Part shown: in pieces, positions 11,126 to 23,080 of the stretch
How positions within the stretch are numbered: the first letter of the stretch is position 1
How the letters are laid out: each line of letters starts with the position of its first letter
NCBI GenBank assembly: GCA_023052935.1
Contig: CM041292.1
Span: forward strand, 81,664,169 to 81,728,168
DNA: 64,000 nucleotides
DNA from: Piezodorus guildinii
Lineage: Eukaryota > Arthropoda > Insecta > Hemiptera > Pentatomidae
Direction of reading: 5' to 3'
Notes under the pieces: model-generated
The model's database searches: none
What the model was told of the DNA's origin: nothing
The model's input: the letters and a program-made list of their open reading frames with translations, nothing else
Made by a program: the position numbers and the translations under genes

Positions 11126-13529
11126 GTTATGAAGAATAATTATTGTTTGTTTAGTTCAGACTTTTTATTTTGTAAAATACTGCATTTAATTTATAATTTT
11201 CTACAGTTAATAAATAAATATTTGTTGTATAATTTGTAAAATGTTTGTTGTATCATAAAATGATATTCCAAATTCATATATTTTTAATGTAATCGGTATA
11301 GTTATGAAAAGTCAGTTTAGTAAAAACTTAGGATTGCTCTTGACTGCCATTGTTCAAGGATCTTTCTTGAAAAAGAGGTAATTTAACAGTTAAAATTACT
11401 ATAAATTATAATTGTTAGGTTCCAACATTTTGGACCCCCCATTTTGTTGGCAAGGAAGTGCCAGTCATATATAAAATGAGCCCCTAGTCATGAAACGAAT
11501 GTAATGCAGATACGTTAAAAGCTTAAGTGATGGGACAATGATAGTCTACCACCTAACAATATGTGAGTAGAAGCAGCAGGAAGACTGAGCAGGGAAATAG
11601 GCCAGGAGCCAGCCACCACAAGTAAGAGCTCTAAAAAGCCTCCAACATATTCAGCATTACAACAACATTCAAGCTGCCACCCTGAACTTATTTTTCTATT
11701 ATCAACTGTTATTTTCTTTTTTTACAATCAATCAAAGATAAGGTATTGTTAAAATAAGCTATTATATATCCATAAACCCCTCTTAAATACAGTCCACTCA
11801 TCAGTCATAAACTATCAATGATCCATGGGCAATATATATGGAAAACAAGTTATAATTAATTGCCAGGATCACAAAACAGCAATAGTTCAGGCAGACTAAT
11901 ATAATTTGAAATATTTTACGGTTATTTTTCATCAGAACTGTAACTGATAACAGTGACACCATACAAATTAAAAATTAAACTAACATCGAATGCTATCTTG
12001 AGTTTATGATCACCCCTATATAGCTCTTCTTTAATGTTCCCTGTTAACCGGTCGATCTAAACCCAGGTTAAAAATAAAATGGCCAGGAACATCCTCCTTT
12101 CCCTATAACCCAAGACTAAAATCCTCACCATCATACAAAAGGTAGGTATTCGCATAGCCCACAATAAAAGCTCTGCTTTAATGTAATAAAAATCCGCAAT
12201 AAAAATTATTATTAGGCCCTTTTTCAATTATTTACTTATTTTCAGATAGGCTGCGTAATTTGTATATGAGTTTTTTATGAATAATCCTTACAATTTCCAA
12301 CAAATGACTGTATTTAATATATAATATTCTGCACTTAATAAATAAATATTTTTTGTGTAATTTTTAATATTTTTGGACTATCATATAGTGATATTCCAAA
12401 ATAATATGTGGGGGTATAGTCTCATACAATGACATACATCTAAAGATTATACGAGGCATAATGTCTGGTCACTATGATTATACTTTTGTCCTAGAACTAA
12501 AAATTATTTGTTCGTTTTTTCTCGACTCATAAAATATTTTATAATTTTTTAAAATGACTTCCATTATTAAAAAATCGACAATAAAATCTGATGTTTAATC
12601 ACACAAATAAAACAAGTACTTTTAATATAACCGGGATCGATCAGAAGTAAAATAAAGACATAAGAAAGTGGAATAATGCTGAGAAAATATATTTCTGAAA
12701 AGAATTCTGCTCAAGTTTTAGTAAGGTCACAAAACTGCCTCATTCTGGAAAACCGTCATGTTTCATAGGCTATAAATTAAACTCGTTTGTTTTTTTATTA
12801 TTCTTTTATATTTTGATTTAATCATCAGAGAATTTATCATTTCAGAAGATGAAAGAAAATATAAAATTATTTCTGCTCAATATTCCATTAAAAGAAAAAG
12901 AAAAAAAAGTTCTGATAATAATACGAATATTCTTTCATCGGCATCTTCCTGTCAGATATGTTACTATCTAATATTATCATATTTTGCAGATTTGTGAACA
13001 TTACCATTTTCTGTCACGAGAATGTTCTAGTTAATACATCATTTAATATTTTATTAGCAATACTAAATAATCAATAATTCACTACTTAAATTGTGTTGGG
13101 AAGAGAAGGAATTTCACATCTGTACAACACGGTACTAGTAAAACTACAGCAAGTTTTTAACAAGAAACTACATGATCTATAAATAGTTTACACATAATTT
13201 AATAGTGAAACTATTTCCTATGGAGTATGAAAAAAAAAGTTTTTAATATTTACGAAGTCATTCATAAAAAAATGTAAATTAATAGTAAAGGAACAGTACA
13301 AAAAAATAAAATAAAATAATAATAATATTCACGACGTTCAATTTAAAATCAATTTAGAAATATCAAGTTAGAATTGAAAAAAATTTAAAGAATTCTATTG
13401 ACATTTGATGGGAATATATGTTTCAGATTAAATAAACTAAGAATATAAATTATTATCTACAATAATCACTTAGTTTTTTATCATTATATTATATATCCTT
13501 GTAAATAAGATAACATTTTTCCTTTAGCT
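11126..13529. other. no gene seen
   Basis: AT-rich. At 11405-11480 a GC-richer patch (TTCCAACATTTTGGACCCCC) resembles the type of sequence next to LTR primer-binding sites, but I see no paired LTR. Related AT-rich phrases (GCACTTAATAAATAAATATT) occur at 11205-11225 and 12330-12350, hinting at two copies of one old repeat. Confidence 0.35.
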
Positions 13530-13710
13530 TATAAAACGTCTAACATATAATCTTTAGCTTTCTAACGGTATATTATACATCTATATTACTATTCTTATGT
13601 ATACAAAAAGAGAATTTATCCAAAAAATGTTTTTGCTGTTTTCTCCTTTAGTTTGTTGTTATCAAACTCGTTTCCCCTCCGTTTTTTATCAATGCTAACA
13701 AGATGTTATA

Positions 13711-13764
<54 letters not shown>

Positions 13765-14201
13765 TCTACACAATTAAAGGCACTTTAGAAAAAAAAAGAA
13801 ATAAATATTAGCATGTAAGCCCTGTCAGACTATTTCAATCAGAATGAATTCAGCATTATATTGAAGCCGATTACATTTTATTTCGGTATAGCCAGTTTAA
13901 AAAAAAAGTTTTTAAGTCTCGGGCGTATAGTTGTCTTAAATATGAAATTTCAGTTTCATAGGACTTACCGTTTCCCCCCGGGAGTTACCACACACACACA
14001 CACAGCCACACACACACACACACACAAACACACACAGACCTTTTTGCGGGACTTGGTTATTTGGACTCAGGGGACCCTAAAACGTGTATTTCCGTTGAAA
14101 ACTGGAATTCGAAAATTTTCACGATCGCAATACTTCCCCTTACTATATATAGTAAGTGAAAGTAAAATTGCATTAAAAAAATATTTTTTCTGTTTTCTCC
14201 T
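13530..14201 (-). repeat. family A array, unit 1
   Basis: Family A in reverse orientation: CTTTCTAACGGTATATTATAC, a (TA)n run (13706-13727) then a ~36-nt T run (13728-13763), TTAAAGGCACTTTAG, TTCAATCAGAATGAATTCAG, TCTCGGGCGTATAG, a CA microsatellite (13989-14036), GCGGGACTTGGTTATTTGGA, and TATATAGTAAGTGAAAG. The next ~570 bp repeat this almost exactly. Confidence 0.85.
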
Positions 14202-14259
14202 TTAGTTTGTTGTTATCAAACTCGTTTCCCCTCCGTTTTGTATCAATGCTAACAAGATG

Positions 14260-14326
<67 letters not shown>

Positions 14327-14772
14327 TTTTTGTCTACACAATTAAAGGCACTTTAGAAAAAAAAAGAAATAAATATTAGCATGTAAGCCCTGTCAGACTA
14401 TTTCAATCAGAATGAATTCAGCATTATATTGAAGCCGATTACATTTTATTTCGGTATAGCCAGTTTAAAAAAAAAGTTTTTAAGTCTCGGGCGTACAGTT
14501 GTCTTAAATGTGAAATTTCAGTTTCATAGGACTTACCGTTTCCCCCCGGGAGTTACCACACACACACACACACAGCCACACACACACACACACACACAAA
14601 CACACACAGACCTTTTTGCGGGACTTGGTTATTTGGACTCAGGGGACCCTAAAACGTGTATTTCCGTTGAAAACTGGAATTCGAAAATTTTCACGATCGC
14701 AATACTTCCCCTTACTATATATAGTAAGTGAAAGTAAAATTGCATTAAAAAAATATTTTTTCTGTTTTCTCC
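14202..14772 (-). repeat. family A array, unit 2 (tandem copy)
   Basis: Near-identical to unit 1 with an offset of about 568 bp (for example TTGAAGCCGATTACATTTTA at 13861 and 14429). Differences are mainly microsatellite length, (TA)n being longer at 14262-14308, and a few substitutions. The duplicated stretch ends at AAATATTTTTTCTGTTTTCT, where unit 1 continues into unit 2 and unit 2 continues into a different sequence. This points to recent unequal exchange or replication slippage. Confidence 0.85.
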
Positions 14773-15900
14773 ATTGGTTGGGTATCGAATTTATTCAATT
14801 TATATATTTACCAGTTTTTCATCAGCGTTAACAAGATAATCTAGAAATTATTAAGGAATTAATTAAATTAAATTTCTATAGAAACATGTGTTTGATTCAA
14901 AAATCTATTATATTATTATCTAAAATAATCAGTTAGTGTTATGTTCATTTCATCACTCTCTATTAACTTTTAAAAGCTTGTGTATGAGATGATAATATTT
15001 CTAAAATCTTTAGCTTTCCAACGGTATATCATACATGTATATTACTGCTCTTATGTTCAAAAACGAAAAATTGCATTAAAAAAATATTTTTTCTGTTTTC
15101 TCCTTTAGTTGGGTATCGATTTTATTCAATTTATATATTTACCAGTTTTTCATCAGCGTTAACAAGATAATCTAGTTATTATTATTGAATCTACAAAATG
15201 AAAGGTACTTTAGGGAAAGAAAATTTAAAATATCGGTATTTAAGCCCTGTCAGACCATTTTTATCCAAATAAAACCTACATGATATTAAAGCCCATTAAA
15301 TTCTACATCGATATAGCGAGTTTAATCGAAATCGTCGGAACCGTTTTAAAGAAAATCGAAAAAAGGTGCAAAATGCATGGTATAAAGTGCCTCTTCTGGT
15401 AAGCTCATTTTGATGAAAAAAGTTTTGTCACGTCTCGGGCGTATAGTTGTCTTAAATATGAAATTTCAGTTTCATAGGCCTTACAGTTTCCCCCCGGGAG
15501 TTACCACACACACACACACAGACACACACACACACACACACAGACCTTTTTGCGGGACTTGGTTATTTGGACTCAGGGGACCCTAAAACGTGTATTTCCG
15601 TTGAAAACTGGAATTCGAAAATTTTCACGATCGCAATACTTCCCCTTACTATATATAGTAAGTGAAAGTAAAAATAGTTAGAGCTGTTTTTGAGAAAATC
15701 GTAAAAATGGTGCGAAATACCTGGCATAAAGTGGTTCTTTGGTTTCACCGGTTTTGTTATAAAAGTTGCTGTAACATCACAGGCATATACGCTTCCAAAA
15801 TACGAAATATCCGGTAAAAATTCGAATTAAAAAATATGAAAAAAAAATCTCAATATTTTCTCTTGATATATATTTCATACATAGGTAAGTGAAAGCGAAC
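14773..15900 (-). repeat. family A array, partial and nested units
   Basis: The block GGGTATCGA.TTTATTCAATT with ACCAGTTTTTCATCAGCGTT occurs at 14780-14845 and 15110-15178. At 15420-15665 the segment TCTCGGGCGTATAGTTGTC to TATATAGTAAGTGAAAG recurs with its own CA run. At 15670-15895 another diverged partial unit ends TAGGTAAGTGAAAGCG. The order shows repeated duplication and truncation of one family. Confidence 0.75.
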
Positions 15901-16280
15901 ACGTAAATACGATTATGATCTAATCTAAAAAATGAGGTTAAAATTTGAAGATAAAGTTATAAACGTGCCTTTAAAATTAAATATTTATGAATATTCAGCT
16001 AAACTAAGTATTTAGTCGTTTGTATATAACAGAAGTCTACCGGTATCATCCACCAATCTGTCTCACGTTAGAGACTTGAGGAAAGATGCATATTAAAATT
16101 TTGCCGAGTTGCAGTGTGTGACATGAGATTAAAACATAAAATAAAATTAAAGAAGCAGTAATTAGGGATTACCCAAAATGAATAAAAGGTAAACAAATGA
16201 ACATAAAAAAAAAAATTCGATCTATTTAAAAACAACAAGAAAATATGATGCAGTTTTTGTTGACCACTGAGAAATTAAAT
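15901..16280. other. no gene seen
   Basis: AT-rich spacer between the family A array and a palindrome. Confidence 0.5.
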
Positions 16281-16425
16281 GAGGGAGATGTTTGGAGGTG
16301 CGGTCATAAAATAGAAACACACATTTAAAACAAGTGCTATTTTAATATGTGCCAATTAATTAATATAGCACTTGTTTTAAATGTGTGTTTCTATTTTATG
16401 ACCGCAGCCCCAACCATCTTCCTCG
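16281..16425. repeat. long palindrome with perfect 41-bp arms
   Basis: Arms 16300-16340 and 16365-16405 are exact reverse complements (41 nt, beginning GCGGTCATAAAATAGAAACA) around a 24-nt AT spacer. Outside them the flanks remain imperfectly complementary (GAGGGAGATGTTTGGAGGT against GAGGAAGATGGTTGGGGCT). The core GCGGTCATAAAAT resembles GCGGTCATTAAAT in the palindrome at 23.8 kb and the inverted repeats at 43.9 and 44.7 kb, so they may be one family. Confidence 0.85.
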
Positions 16426-18140
16426 ACCAAAAGAAAATATGAGGATACAAAACATAACGAAAATAAATATATGTCATGTCAAAATCAAATATATGTTGAT
16501 GCAAATCTATGCTATTTAATGGTGAAATGAATATAATGAGATATCTTCACAAAATATTTACATATTCGGGCCCTAACACTATCATTTAGCGTACCAAAGT
16601 TATCAAAATAGGTAAAATAGTTTAAAAAAAAACTTTAATGTGACTTTAATATTTTTAAAAGTCACTTTGGAGCCACAGTAGGGAGTTTTAGTAGCTGGCC
16701 AACATAAAGGGCACTAGGTACAACAACTACTTTGTAACTAGTCTGAAATTCAAATTTGGATAGAGACAACACACAGGACTTCCTCAGCCTCCATGAATAT
16801 GCATATTCAGGAATTTGTTCGATTCCTATTCTGCTCGACTGGGACATGGACGGTGCATGGGTCCAAAACCTAAACTATCGGCTACAAGTTCTCTCATCAC
16901 AGTAAGGGGTCTTGTCCTAGACCCTTTTTTCATTATATGTTCTATTATAAGTAGTTTTAAACAAGAATTGAATAATGATATTTAGATTATATATCATTTT
17001 TACCTATAGGTTGACCAATGACCAACCAAACACACAACCATATTGAAAATTATTTTTACAAAACAAGAGACACATAATGATACAATTAAGTGAGTTTACT
17101 GTATGAACAAATAGGGTGATTGTAAAAACATTCTTATCCATTGTACAGACTTACCGAACTGATGAAGAGAAAGATCATCCCTTAAATATTCAAACGTCTA
17201 AATAAACCAAAACAAGCATCTATTCAGCTTGCTACCGACATAGTGTATAGTTTGATTTTTTTTTTTAACTACACGAAATTTCTTTAGAAAGCTGAAAGCA
17301 ATAAAAAATATATATTTTAATTTAAAGGAATCAGTTGTTGTTTTTTTTTCGAATTTGTCAGCCTCATTAGTCTCTAAATAACCAATTTTTTTTTAAACTA
17401 ATAACCACCTCAAGATTAAAAAATCTGGTGATTAAAGATTAAAAACTTTTCTTTAAGCATCAACTATTTATCCATCTCCTTTAACATCCATCAATCTACT
17501 GTGCCTTTTATAAGTCTTACTATTTGGCCTTTTCAATTATATTTCATTTTTCACTGTTTTAGTACATGCTATTATTTCTAATTCTTTAAGGTAGCAATAT
17601 TACCTAGTATACCTATATATATATATATATATTCATAATTTGTCATGTTTGTTTTTTTGGTTCGGTTTAGAGACGTTCAACTACTAGGTCTTCAACGCCC
17701 GTTGCATAATTTGTCATTAAATGATGTATATAATATACAAATTTTATTGAGCCAGAATTTAAATCCTATATATACATACACACACATATATAGATTATTT
17801 TTAGAGGACAAGCTGTCCTAGAGTAAAATTTGTGTTTTATTTAATTTCCAATGGCTTCCAGATTAAAGAAGGCATAAGGGATTAGCTGTCATTGGGATGT
17901 ATTCGTCAGATGTCCTCTATACTGAAGAAATTTTGACTAATCGAAACTTTCCTTTAAAATCATAATAATAATAATTTCACGAAACAACTCTAGGAACCTC
18001 CTTTTACAATGTACCACTTTACTATTGCTTCACAATGAATACATTCCCAACCGTATTAACTATTGAACTAAGTTTATTAACTATTGAAGCATTAAATTTA
18101 ATTTAAAAAGAACTATTTTATTTTTTAACTTTGAGGTAAC
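16426..18140. other. no gene seen
   Basis: AT-rich DNA with a short (TA)n at 17613-17632 and an ATATACATACACACACATAT run at 17770s. The short reading frame near 16.7-16.8 kb (-) has no recognisable domain. Confidence 0.45.
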
Positions 18141-18144
18141 TCTA

Positions 18145-18335
18145 CTAATAAATATAAACAAAGTGACAGTGGAAGCTGAATAGGAGTACAAAAAGTTGGA
18201 GGAAAATAGGCTGAGGGCGCGGGGCAGCAGAGCGTGGAAGGCTAAATTGCGGGAGAGCCCTGGCTGGCGGCGATACAGGGCTACATCGATACATCGATAT
18301 ATTGGTCAGTTTAGGCTCGGATCGGATCATCCACT
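18145..18335. other. GC-rich patch, unclassified
   Basis: A locally GC-rich block (CTGAGGGCGCGGGGCAGCAG, GGGAGAGCCCTGGCTGGCGG) followed by repeated ATCGAT words (TACATCGATACATCGATATA). ATCGAT-rich ends are common in hAT-type terminal regions, but I find no paired inverted end, so this stays unclassified. Confidence 0.3.
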
Positions 18336-18420
18336 TTTTGCCTAACTTGATGGAATCGAAATTATCTCCGCTTTCTTCTTCTTTCTGCTAAACTTTTAGA
18401 TTTTTAGTTGAAAAACGAAA

Positions 18421-18642
18421 ATATTGTTGTTGTTGTTTTAATTTTAAGGGCATAAAACTCCTGATGGTTATTATCGCCCTCACATCTTTACAGAAAATCA
18501 AAATAAAACGAATACGATTTACCAAAATGATGATTACAAAAAAAAAAAATAAAATAAAAAATAATAATTAAGAAAAGAAAACAACGAACAAAATACTAAA
18601 ACAAACAAACAATACAGTAACATTCACAAATAATAAAAAATA
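18421..18642 (-). repeat. I-like LINE 3' UTR, duplicated copy
   Basis: About 97% identical by eye to 19198-19407. On the minus strand it ends with the hairpin AGGGC...GCCCT, then TTAAAATTAAAACAACAACA. It sits on the far side of the RTE fragment at 18643-19195, so the two copies form direct repeats of about 215 bp around it. See the 19.2-20.2 kb I-like element. Confidence 0.75.
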
Positions 18643-19195
18643 ACTTACTTACTGCCGGGCGCTACGGTCCAACAAGGACCCGGGCCTCCTCAAGAACTTA
18701 AAGCCAGTCGTTCCTGTCCTTCGCTCTAGCCCTCCATCTCCTCACTCCAAGATACTTGAGGTCCTCCTCGACGTCGTCCAACCATCTCACTCTTGGCCTT
18801 CCTCTGTGTCTTTTTCCTCCAATTTTTCCATAAAGGAGTAGTCTTGGAATCCTAGTTTCTGGCATCCTTTCTACATGTCAGAGCCATCTTAGGTGGGCTT
18901 TTTTCACAAACGATACCAGGTCTGGTTTCCCATACATTGTTCGGAGCTCACTATTTTTTCTTATTCGCCAAGAGTCATTTTCTTTAATTGGCCCAAATAT
19001 CTTCCTTGGTATTTTTCTCTCCCAAACATTGAGTCTCCTTTCGGTTTCCTTTGTTAATACCCAGGATTCGCTGCCATAAGTAACTGTAGGTTTCAGTATT
19101 GTTTCGTATATCATAACCTTGGCATCCCTTGAAAGATTTTTGAACTTAGCGAAAAGACACTTGTTGCCTGCAGACAGCCTCGCATTAACTTCATT
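18643..19195 (-). pseudogene. RTE-like LINE, 5'-truncated RT C-terminus
   Basis: The minus strand reads NARLSAGNKCLFAKFKNLS, then the thumb motif MIYETILKPTVTYGSESWVL and KETERRLNVWERKIPRKIFG, NSELRTMYG, HLRWL, a TGA stop at 18878-18880, HVERMPETRIPRLLLYG, and the C-terminal signature GKRHRGRPRVRWLDDVEEDL ending in RNDWL. This is the canonical C-terminal third of an RTE/BovB-type ORF. One in-frame stop replaces the usual Gly of 'RWLGHVERM'. The 3' end has a short TAAGTAAGT tail at 18645. The fragment is bounded on both sides by copies of the same I-like 3' UTR. The 5' truncation is typical of incomplete reverse transcription. Confidence 0.85.
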
Positions 19196-19508
19196 AAATA
19201 TTGTTGTTGTTGTTTTAATTTTAAGGGCATAAAACTGCTGATGGTTATTATCGCCCTCACATCTTTACAAAAAATCAAAATAAAACGAAAGGCGATTTAC
19301 CGAAATGATGATTACAAAAAAAAAATAATAATTAAGAAAAGAAAACAACGAACAAAATACTAAAACAAACAAACAATACAGTAACATTCAAAAATAATAA
19401 AAAATAGAGGCAAATAAAAATAAAATAAACGAAATTAACGATAATAATAAAAAACAAACAAATAACTGATAATGACAAATAAAACACGAATAAAAAAAAA
19501 ATAAATAA

Positions 19509-19549
<41 letters not shown>

Positions 19550-19650
19550 TATAATAAAAAAAGAATAAAAAGAATTATGTTATATTTGCTGAAACAGACG
19601 AATATTCTTTATAAACTTGATGGCAATGCTGATAGTTGCTTCATTATCGC
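19196..19650 (-). repeat. I-like LINE 3' UTR with terminal hairpin
   Basis: A/T-rich 3' UTR of the RNase H-bearing element that starts upstream at 20.2 kb (minus). It includes (TA)n at 19513-19543. The terminal hairpin pairs GCCCT (19253-19257) with AGGGC (19224-19228), then TTAAAATTAAAA and a (CAA)n tail to 19198. The same layout ends the element at 37.0 kb and a plus-strand one at 31.3 kb. Confidence 0.7.
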
Positions 19651-20195
19651 TCAAAGCCTTAGAGACATGGCGTGGTACCCCACATTTTTAATTTCTCTCC
19701 TGTACCGTGGACAGTCCTCAAAAATATGAGTCACTTTACAGTGATTACATTGAGGCGGATTTTTCCTTGCAATAAGATACTCATGTGTGAGACGGCAGTG
19801 CCCTATCCTCAGGCGGGTGATGACTACCTCCTCCCGCCGGCATGTTCTGGAAGATGTAGCCAAGGAGCTGACAGTGGGTTTGATGTCTCTAAGCTTGTTA
19901 TTTGCTAATATTTCCCAGGTCTGCTGCCTTTCATATAATATTTTTGCTTTTAATGGTTTAAATAACTCTGATGGTGGGACATAGGAGGGCGTTATTTCTT
20001 CTATCGAATGAGTCTCTGCTGCTGCTTTGTCAACTTGCTCGTTTCCGAATATTCCAGAATGACTGGGAACCCAAAAAAAAATTATTATTCTAGAAGAGTC
20101 CTCTAGCTGCTTGATTCTATAGTGGACCTCCTGAACAATGGGATTTTTAGAAAACAGATTTGAAATAGCTCTGAGAGCACTAATTGTATTATATT
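19651..20195 (-). pseudogene. I-like LINE ORF2 C-terminus with RNase H
   Basis: One open minus-strand frame of about 180 codons. It contains the RNase H end WVPSHSGIFGNEQVDKAAAE (His and Asp of the domain present), a linker (ELFKPLKAKILYERQQTW), and the post-RNase H domain: TCRREEVVITRLRIGHCRLT with a CCHC-like cluster HEYLIARKNPPQCNHC, then THIFEDC and a stop at 19651. The TRLRIGHxRLTH plus C-x2-C-x-HxxxC order is the usual end of I-, R1- and LOA-like ORF2. It is 5'-truncated near 20195, inside RNase H, so the catalytic DGS, E and SDS motifs are missing. Expression is not expected. Related pieces lie at 22.2, 24.0 and 37.6 kb, all on the minus strand. Confidence 0.85.
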
Positions 20196-20295
20196 AGAGT
20201 ATATAAAATATTTATCCATCTTCTCTTGGATCTTTAAGATAGGTATATATTAGTTTCATATTATGCGTCTCGTACCTATGTAATATATGAAAGAG

Positions 20296-20445
20296 GATAG
20301 GCGTGGTCTATTGGATAGAGCTCTAGTTAGCCGGACTTCGGGTACGGTAGGATATAATTGTCGAGCCGTCTAATAGCTTGAGTTTCACTAACGCTTCACC
20401 ACCACTAACGCCCTTTTCAGGGTTATACATATATTATTATTTGGA
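20296..20445 (+). mobile_element. possible degenerate tRNA-derived SINE (SINE-E)
   Basis: The head GGCGTGGTCTATTGGATAGA has an A-box-like TGGTCTATTGG and resembles the SINE-A head at 28.79 kb (GGCGTGGTCTAGTGGATAGA). The B box is degraded. The body (TAACGCTTCACCACCACTAA) does not match SINE-A. Confidence 0.45.
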
Positions 20446-21008
20446 AATATAAAGAAAAAGTTATAATAATAAAATAGATAAATGGGTAAGTTAACTTAAT
20501 AATATATATATTTATATGTGTGTGAAAATACTTGCAAAACCCGAATAAGACAGTAAAGATAGCATGATATATCTCTAGTTTATAGTTTTTGGCCTAACAT
20601 AATTAACTTTAACTAACATAACTATGTATAAAAGAAAAATTAATATCGAGTGAAGAAGAAATTATTTTCCGTTTCTAAATATAGAAAATACCATTGAGTA
20701 ATGTGCGATTATGATAATGAATATCTTGCTTGGTGTTTGGCCTTCAAAAATATTACGTCATGAATATACAAATGTAGGGGTGTAACTGATAAACAAATCT
20801 GCATTCTAGTTCTTAGGTCACTGCGTCATGCCAATCATCAGCTAAGAATTTGTAAACAATCAGGCTTAATAATGGAAACAATACTGGAATTATATTCTAA
20901 TGATATGTTTACAAATATCTAGATTGTTTTTTTGATTTACTTGGAGGTTTATATTAGAGGCCGAATAAATAAAATTGAGGATAAAACCTCAGCAATATCT
21001 ATCTATCT

Positions 21009-21085
<77 letters not shown>

Positions 21086-21165
21086 TGCAACAGTCTTTTA
21101 AGTCATGTTAATTATTTTTTGGATTACACGTTATGAGGACTCCAATAATAAACTTATAAAATACA
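20446..21165. other. no gene seen; (TC)n-(TA)n microsatellite
   Basis: AT-rich; a compound (CTAT)n-(CT)n-(TA)n microsatellite lies at 20998-21082. Confidence 0.5.
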
Positions 21166-21169
21166 CCTA

Positions 21170-21315
21170 CCAAATAACATGACTTGGTTATTTTTGACTC
21201 AGGAGACACTAAAAAGTGTATTTCCGGTGAATACTTGAGTTTTAAAATTTTCACGATCGCAATAGGTACTTTTCCTTAAAATAAATTTCATATACAGTTA
21301 AGTAAAATATATTAC
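21170..21315 (-). repeat. family A repeat fragment
   Basis: Diverged reverse copy: ACTTGGTTATTTTTGACTCA, GTGTATTTCCGGTGAATACT, TTTTCACGATCGCAAT, ending in CAGTTAAGTAAAA. Confidence 0.65.
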
Positions 21316-21337
21316 ACCCATTATCTATGAATTGATC

Positions 21338-21412
<75 letters not shown>

Positions 21413-22190
21413 CATATCTTATATGTATAACCTTACTCTGAATTATTAAAAATCCAACAGAATGTGTCATAGAGGGTAAAATTTGGCTGACCTCCACCTG
21501 AGTCGTATTACCCTATCCTGTTCGCCCAAGACAAGCAACAACAAACGACTACCAAAAGTTTATCGGCAAACAGGATCCCTTCACTAGATATTCCAGCACT
21601 CAGTGTCCATAAATCTCATGTCTATCCCCTTTATACTTCTAACCAGTCATGAAGTTGCCTTTTTGAGCAGTACAGTTTTAAAATTGTTTTTTTATATTCA
21701 TCACCAACGAAACACTTATCATTAGCAGCACTCAATATTATGTTCAACTTAGTTCGAAATAAGATTTTCTTGGTCCAATGGTTATTCATAACGCACACCT
21801 TTAAAAAGGATATAACCGGGTAAGGATGGTAAATCTGCCCCCTGCGGCTTTTTTTGTTCAAACACGGGGGATTAATTTGGTGTCCAATAATAATAATAAT
21901 AACAACTTCGAAACAATATTCCTCTGTATAGAGGAGTATAACAGATTTTTTTTGGAAAAAATCGGTGATTGATACTTTTAAAAAAAAGTTTAAAAAATAC
22001 ATATTATGATTTTCTTTCTTTCGCTAAGGACCTTGATCATACTATTATTTAATGTCTTTCGCTCCTAAGAATCAGGGAAAAATCATCATTAATTAATTTA
22101 AAATTTTAATATTAAAAAAAGAGGTTTTTAAAAAAATCGAAAAACGTTGTTTTTAAAAAAATCTTGAAAAAGAGAACCAATGGACCGCAA
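21316..22190. other. no confident gene; (TA)n tract
   Basis: A (TA)n tract covers about 21341-21409. The minus-strand frame 22002-21631 (123 codons) has no domain that I recognise and mixes low-complexity and ordinary parts. Confidence 0.35.
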
Positions 22191-22194
22191 TTAT

Positions 22195-22695
22195 TTGGAT
22201 ATTAAGTGTCCATGTATTAATCTTATGTGCCTATTCTCAGGTGCACCAAGACCACCTCGTCTCAGCGGCTGATGGGGCTTGAGGTACTCAAAGACTTTAA
22301 ATCTTTCTTAATGGCTTTCGGCTTGCTTGTATAGCTGTTTTCGACGCTTCATCCGATTTCATTAATACATTTCGTATTAGAGGACGCGCCAGTTCTGATG
22401 ACGTCATCGGTGCCGTACTAACACGACCAAGGAGAGTGAGGACCTCTTAGCAGCCTTATCTGCCCGATGTAACCTGTATCTAATACATAATGGATTCTTT
22501 TACCATCTTCAGCCATTAATTTTGCTTATTCCTAGATTCTTAAAATTCCTGGATAGCTGGAATGCATATTTTCTAGTACTTTTCTCTCTCTCAAGAGCGC
22601 TCAATGAATCTGTGGCTATGGTGACATTCTTCTAATATTGACAGTGTCCTGGAATGATCTAGTGCCATTTCTATCGCATTCACTTCAGCTTATCA
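22195..22695 (-). pseudogene. degenerate I-like LINE RNase H region
   Basis: Nucleotide-level match to 37.8-38.3 kb through most of its length. Shared words include ATAATGGATTCTTTT, GATTCTTAAAATTCCTGGAT, GGAATGCATATTTTCTAGT, GAGCGCTCAATGAATCTG and ATTCACTTCAGC. These cover the RNase H domain and the RLRIGH-type motif on the minus strand. Frameshifts and small deletions break every frame, so it is an older copy of the element at 37-38.5 kb. No 3' UTR hairpin is seen next to it. Confidence 0.75.
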
Positions 22696-22858
22696 ATATT
22701 CTTAGTTATTCACATGAATTTCTACAAGCTATTTCAACTTTTCTTTTATTTCAATCATTAGCTATACTGTAACTGTTCAAATGTTTTATCTTTCAATTAA
22801 TTTTATGCCTTTGCCAGATATACCTCTTATATTATATTGCTGATGACTATTCAATAAT

Positions 22859-23080
22859 GGGGGCGGGGTGGCTGAATGGGTTAGAACGCGCGTTGCCTAG
22901 CAGCCTAGGGAACCAAAACTTTAGAACCAAATAATTATGAGTTCGCATCTCGGAGGGGAGTAAGGGATACTTTTATCTCGGCAGTTACCACCCGCCCTCG
23001 ACCTCCGGCCCCAGAAACCTCCGTATATTCTTCAAAGGAGTGAAGAAAAAAAATAATTAAAAACAAATTGTTGCTTGTGC
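22859..23080 (+). mobile_element. tRNA-derived SINE (SINE-D)
   Basis: The head GGGCGGGGTGGCTGAATGGG has an A-box-like TGGCTGAATGG and a degraded B box GAGTTCGCATC (22939-22949). The body has CAGTTACCACCCGCCCTCGA and CCAGAAACCTCCGTATATTC, and the end has an A-rich tail (23045-23060). The body differs from the other SINEs here, so it is a separate family. Single copy in the window. Confidence 0.65.

Noticed and set aside
11405..11480. LTR with primer-binding site (CCAACATTTTGGACCCCC)
   Set aside because: No paired LTR, no polypurine tract and no retroviral-type ORF nearby.
13861..14731. 114- and 100-codon plus frames with T-H-T-H repeats
   Set aside because: They are translated (CA)n microsatellite within two tandem copies of family A; duplication explains the similarity.
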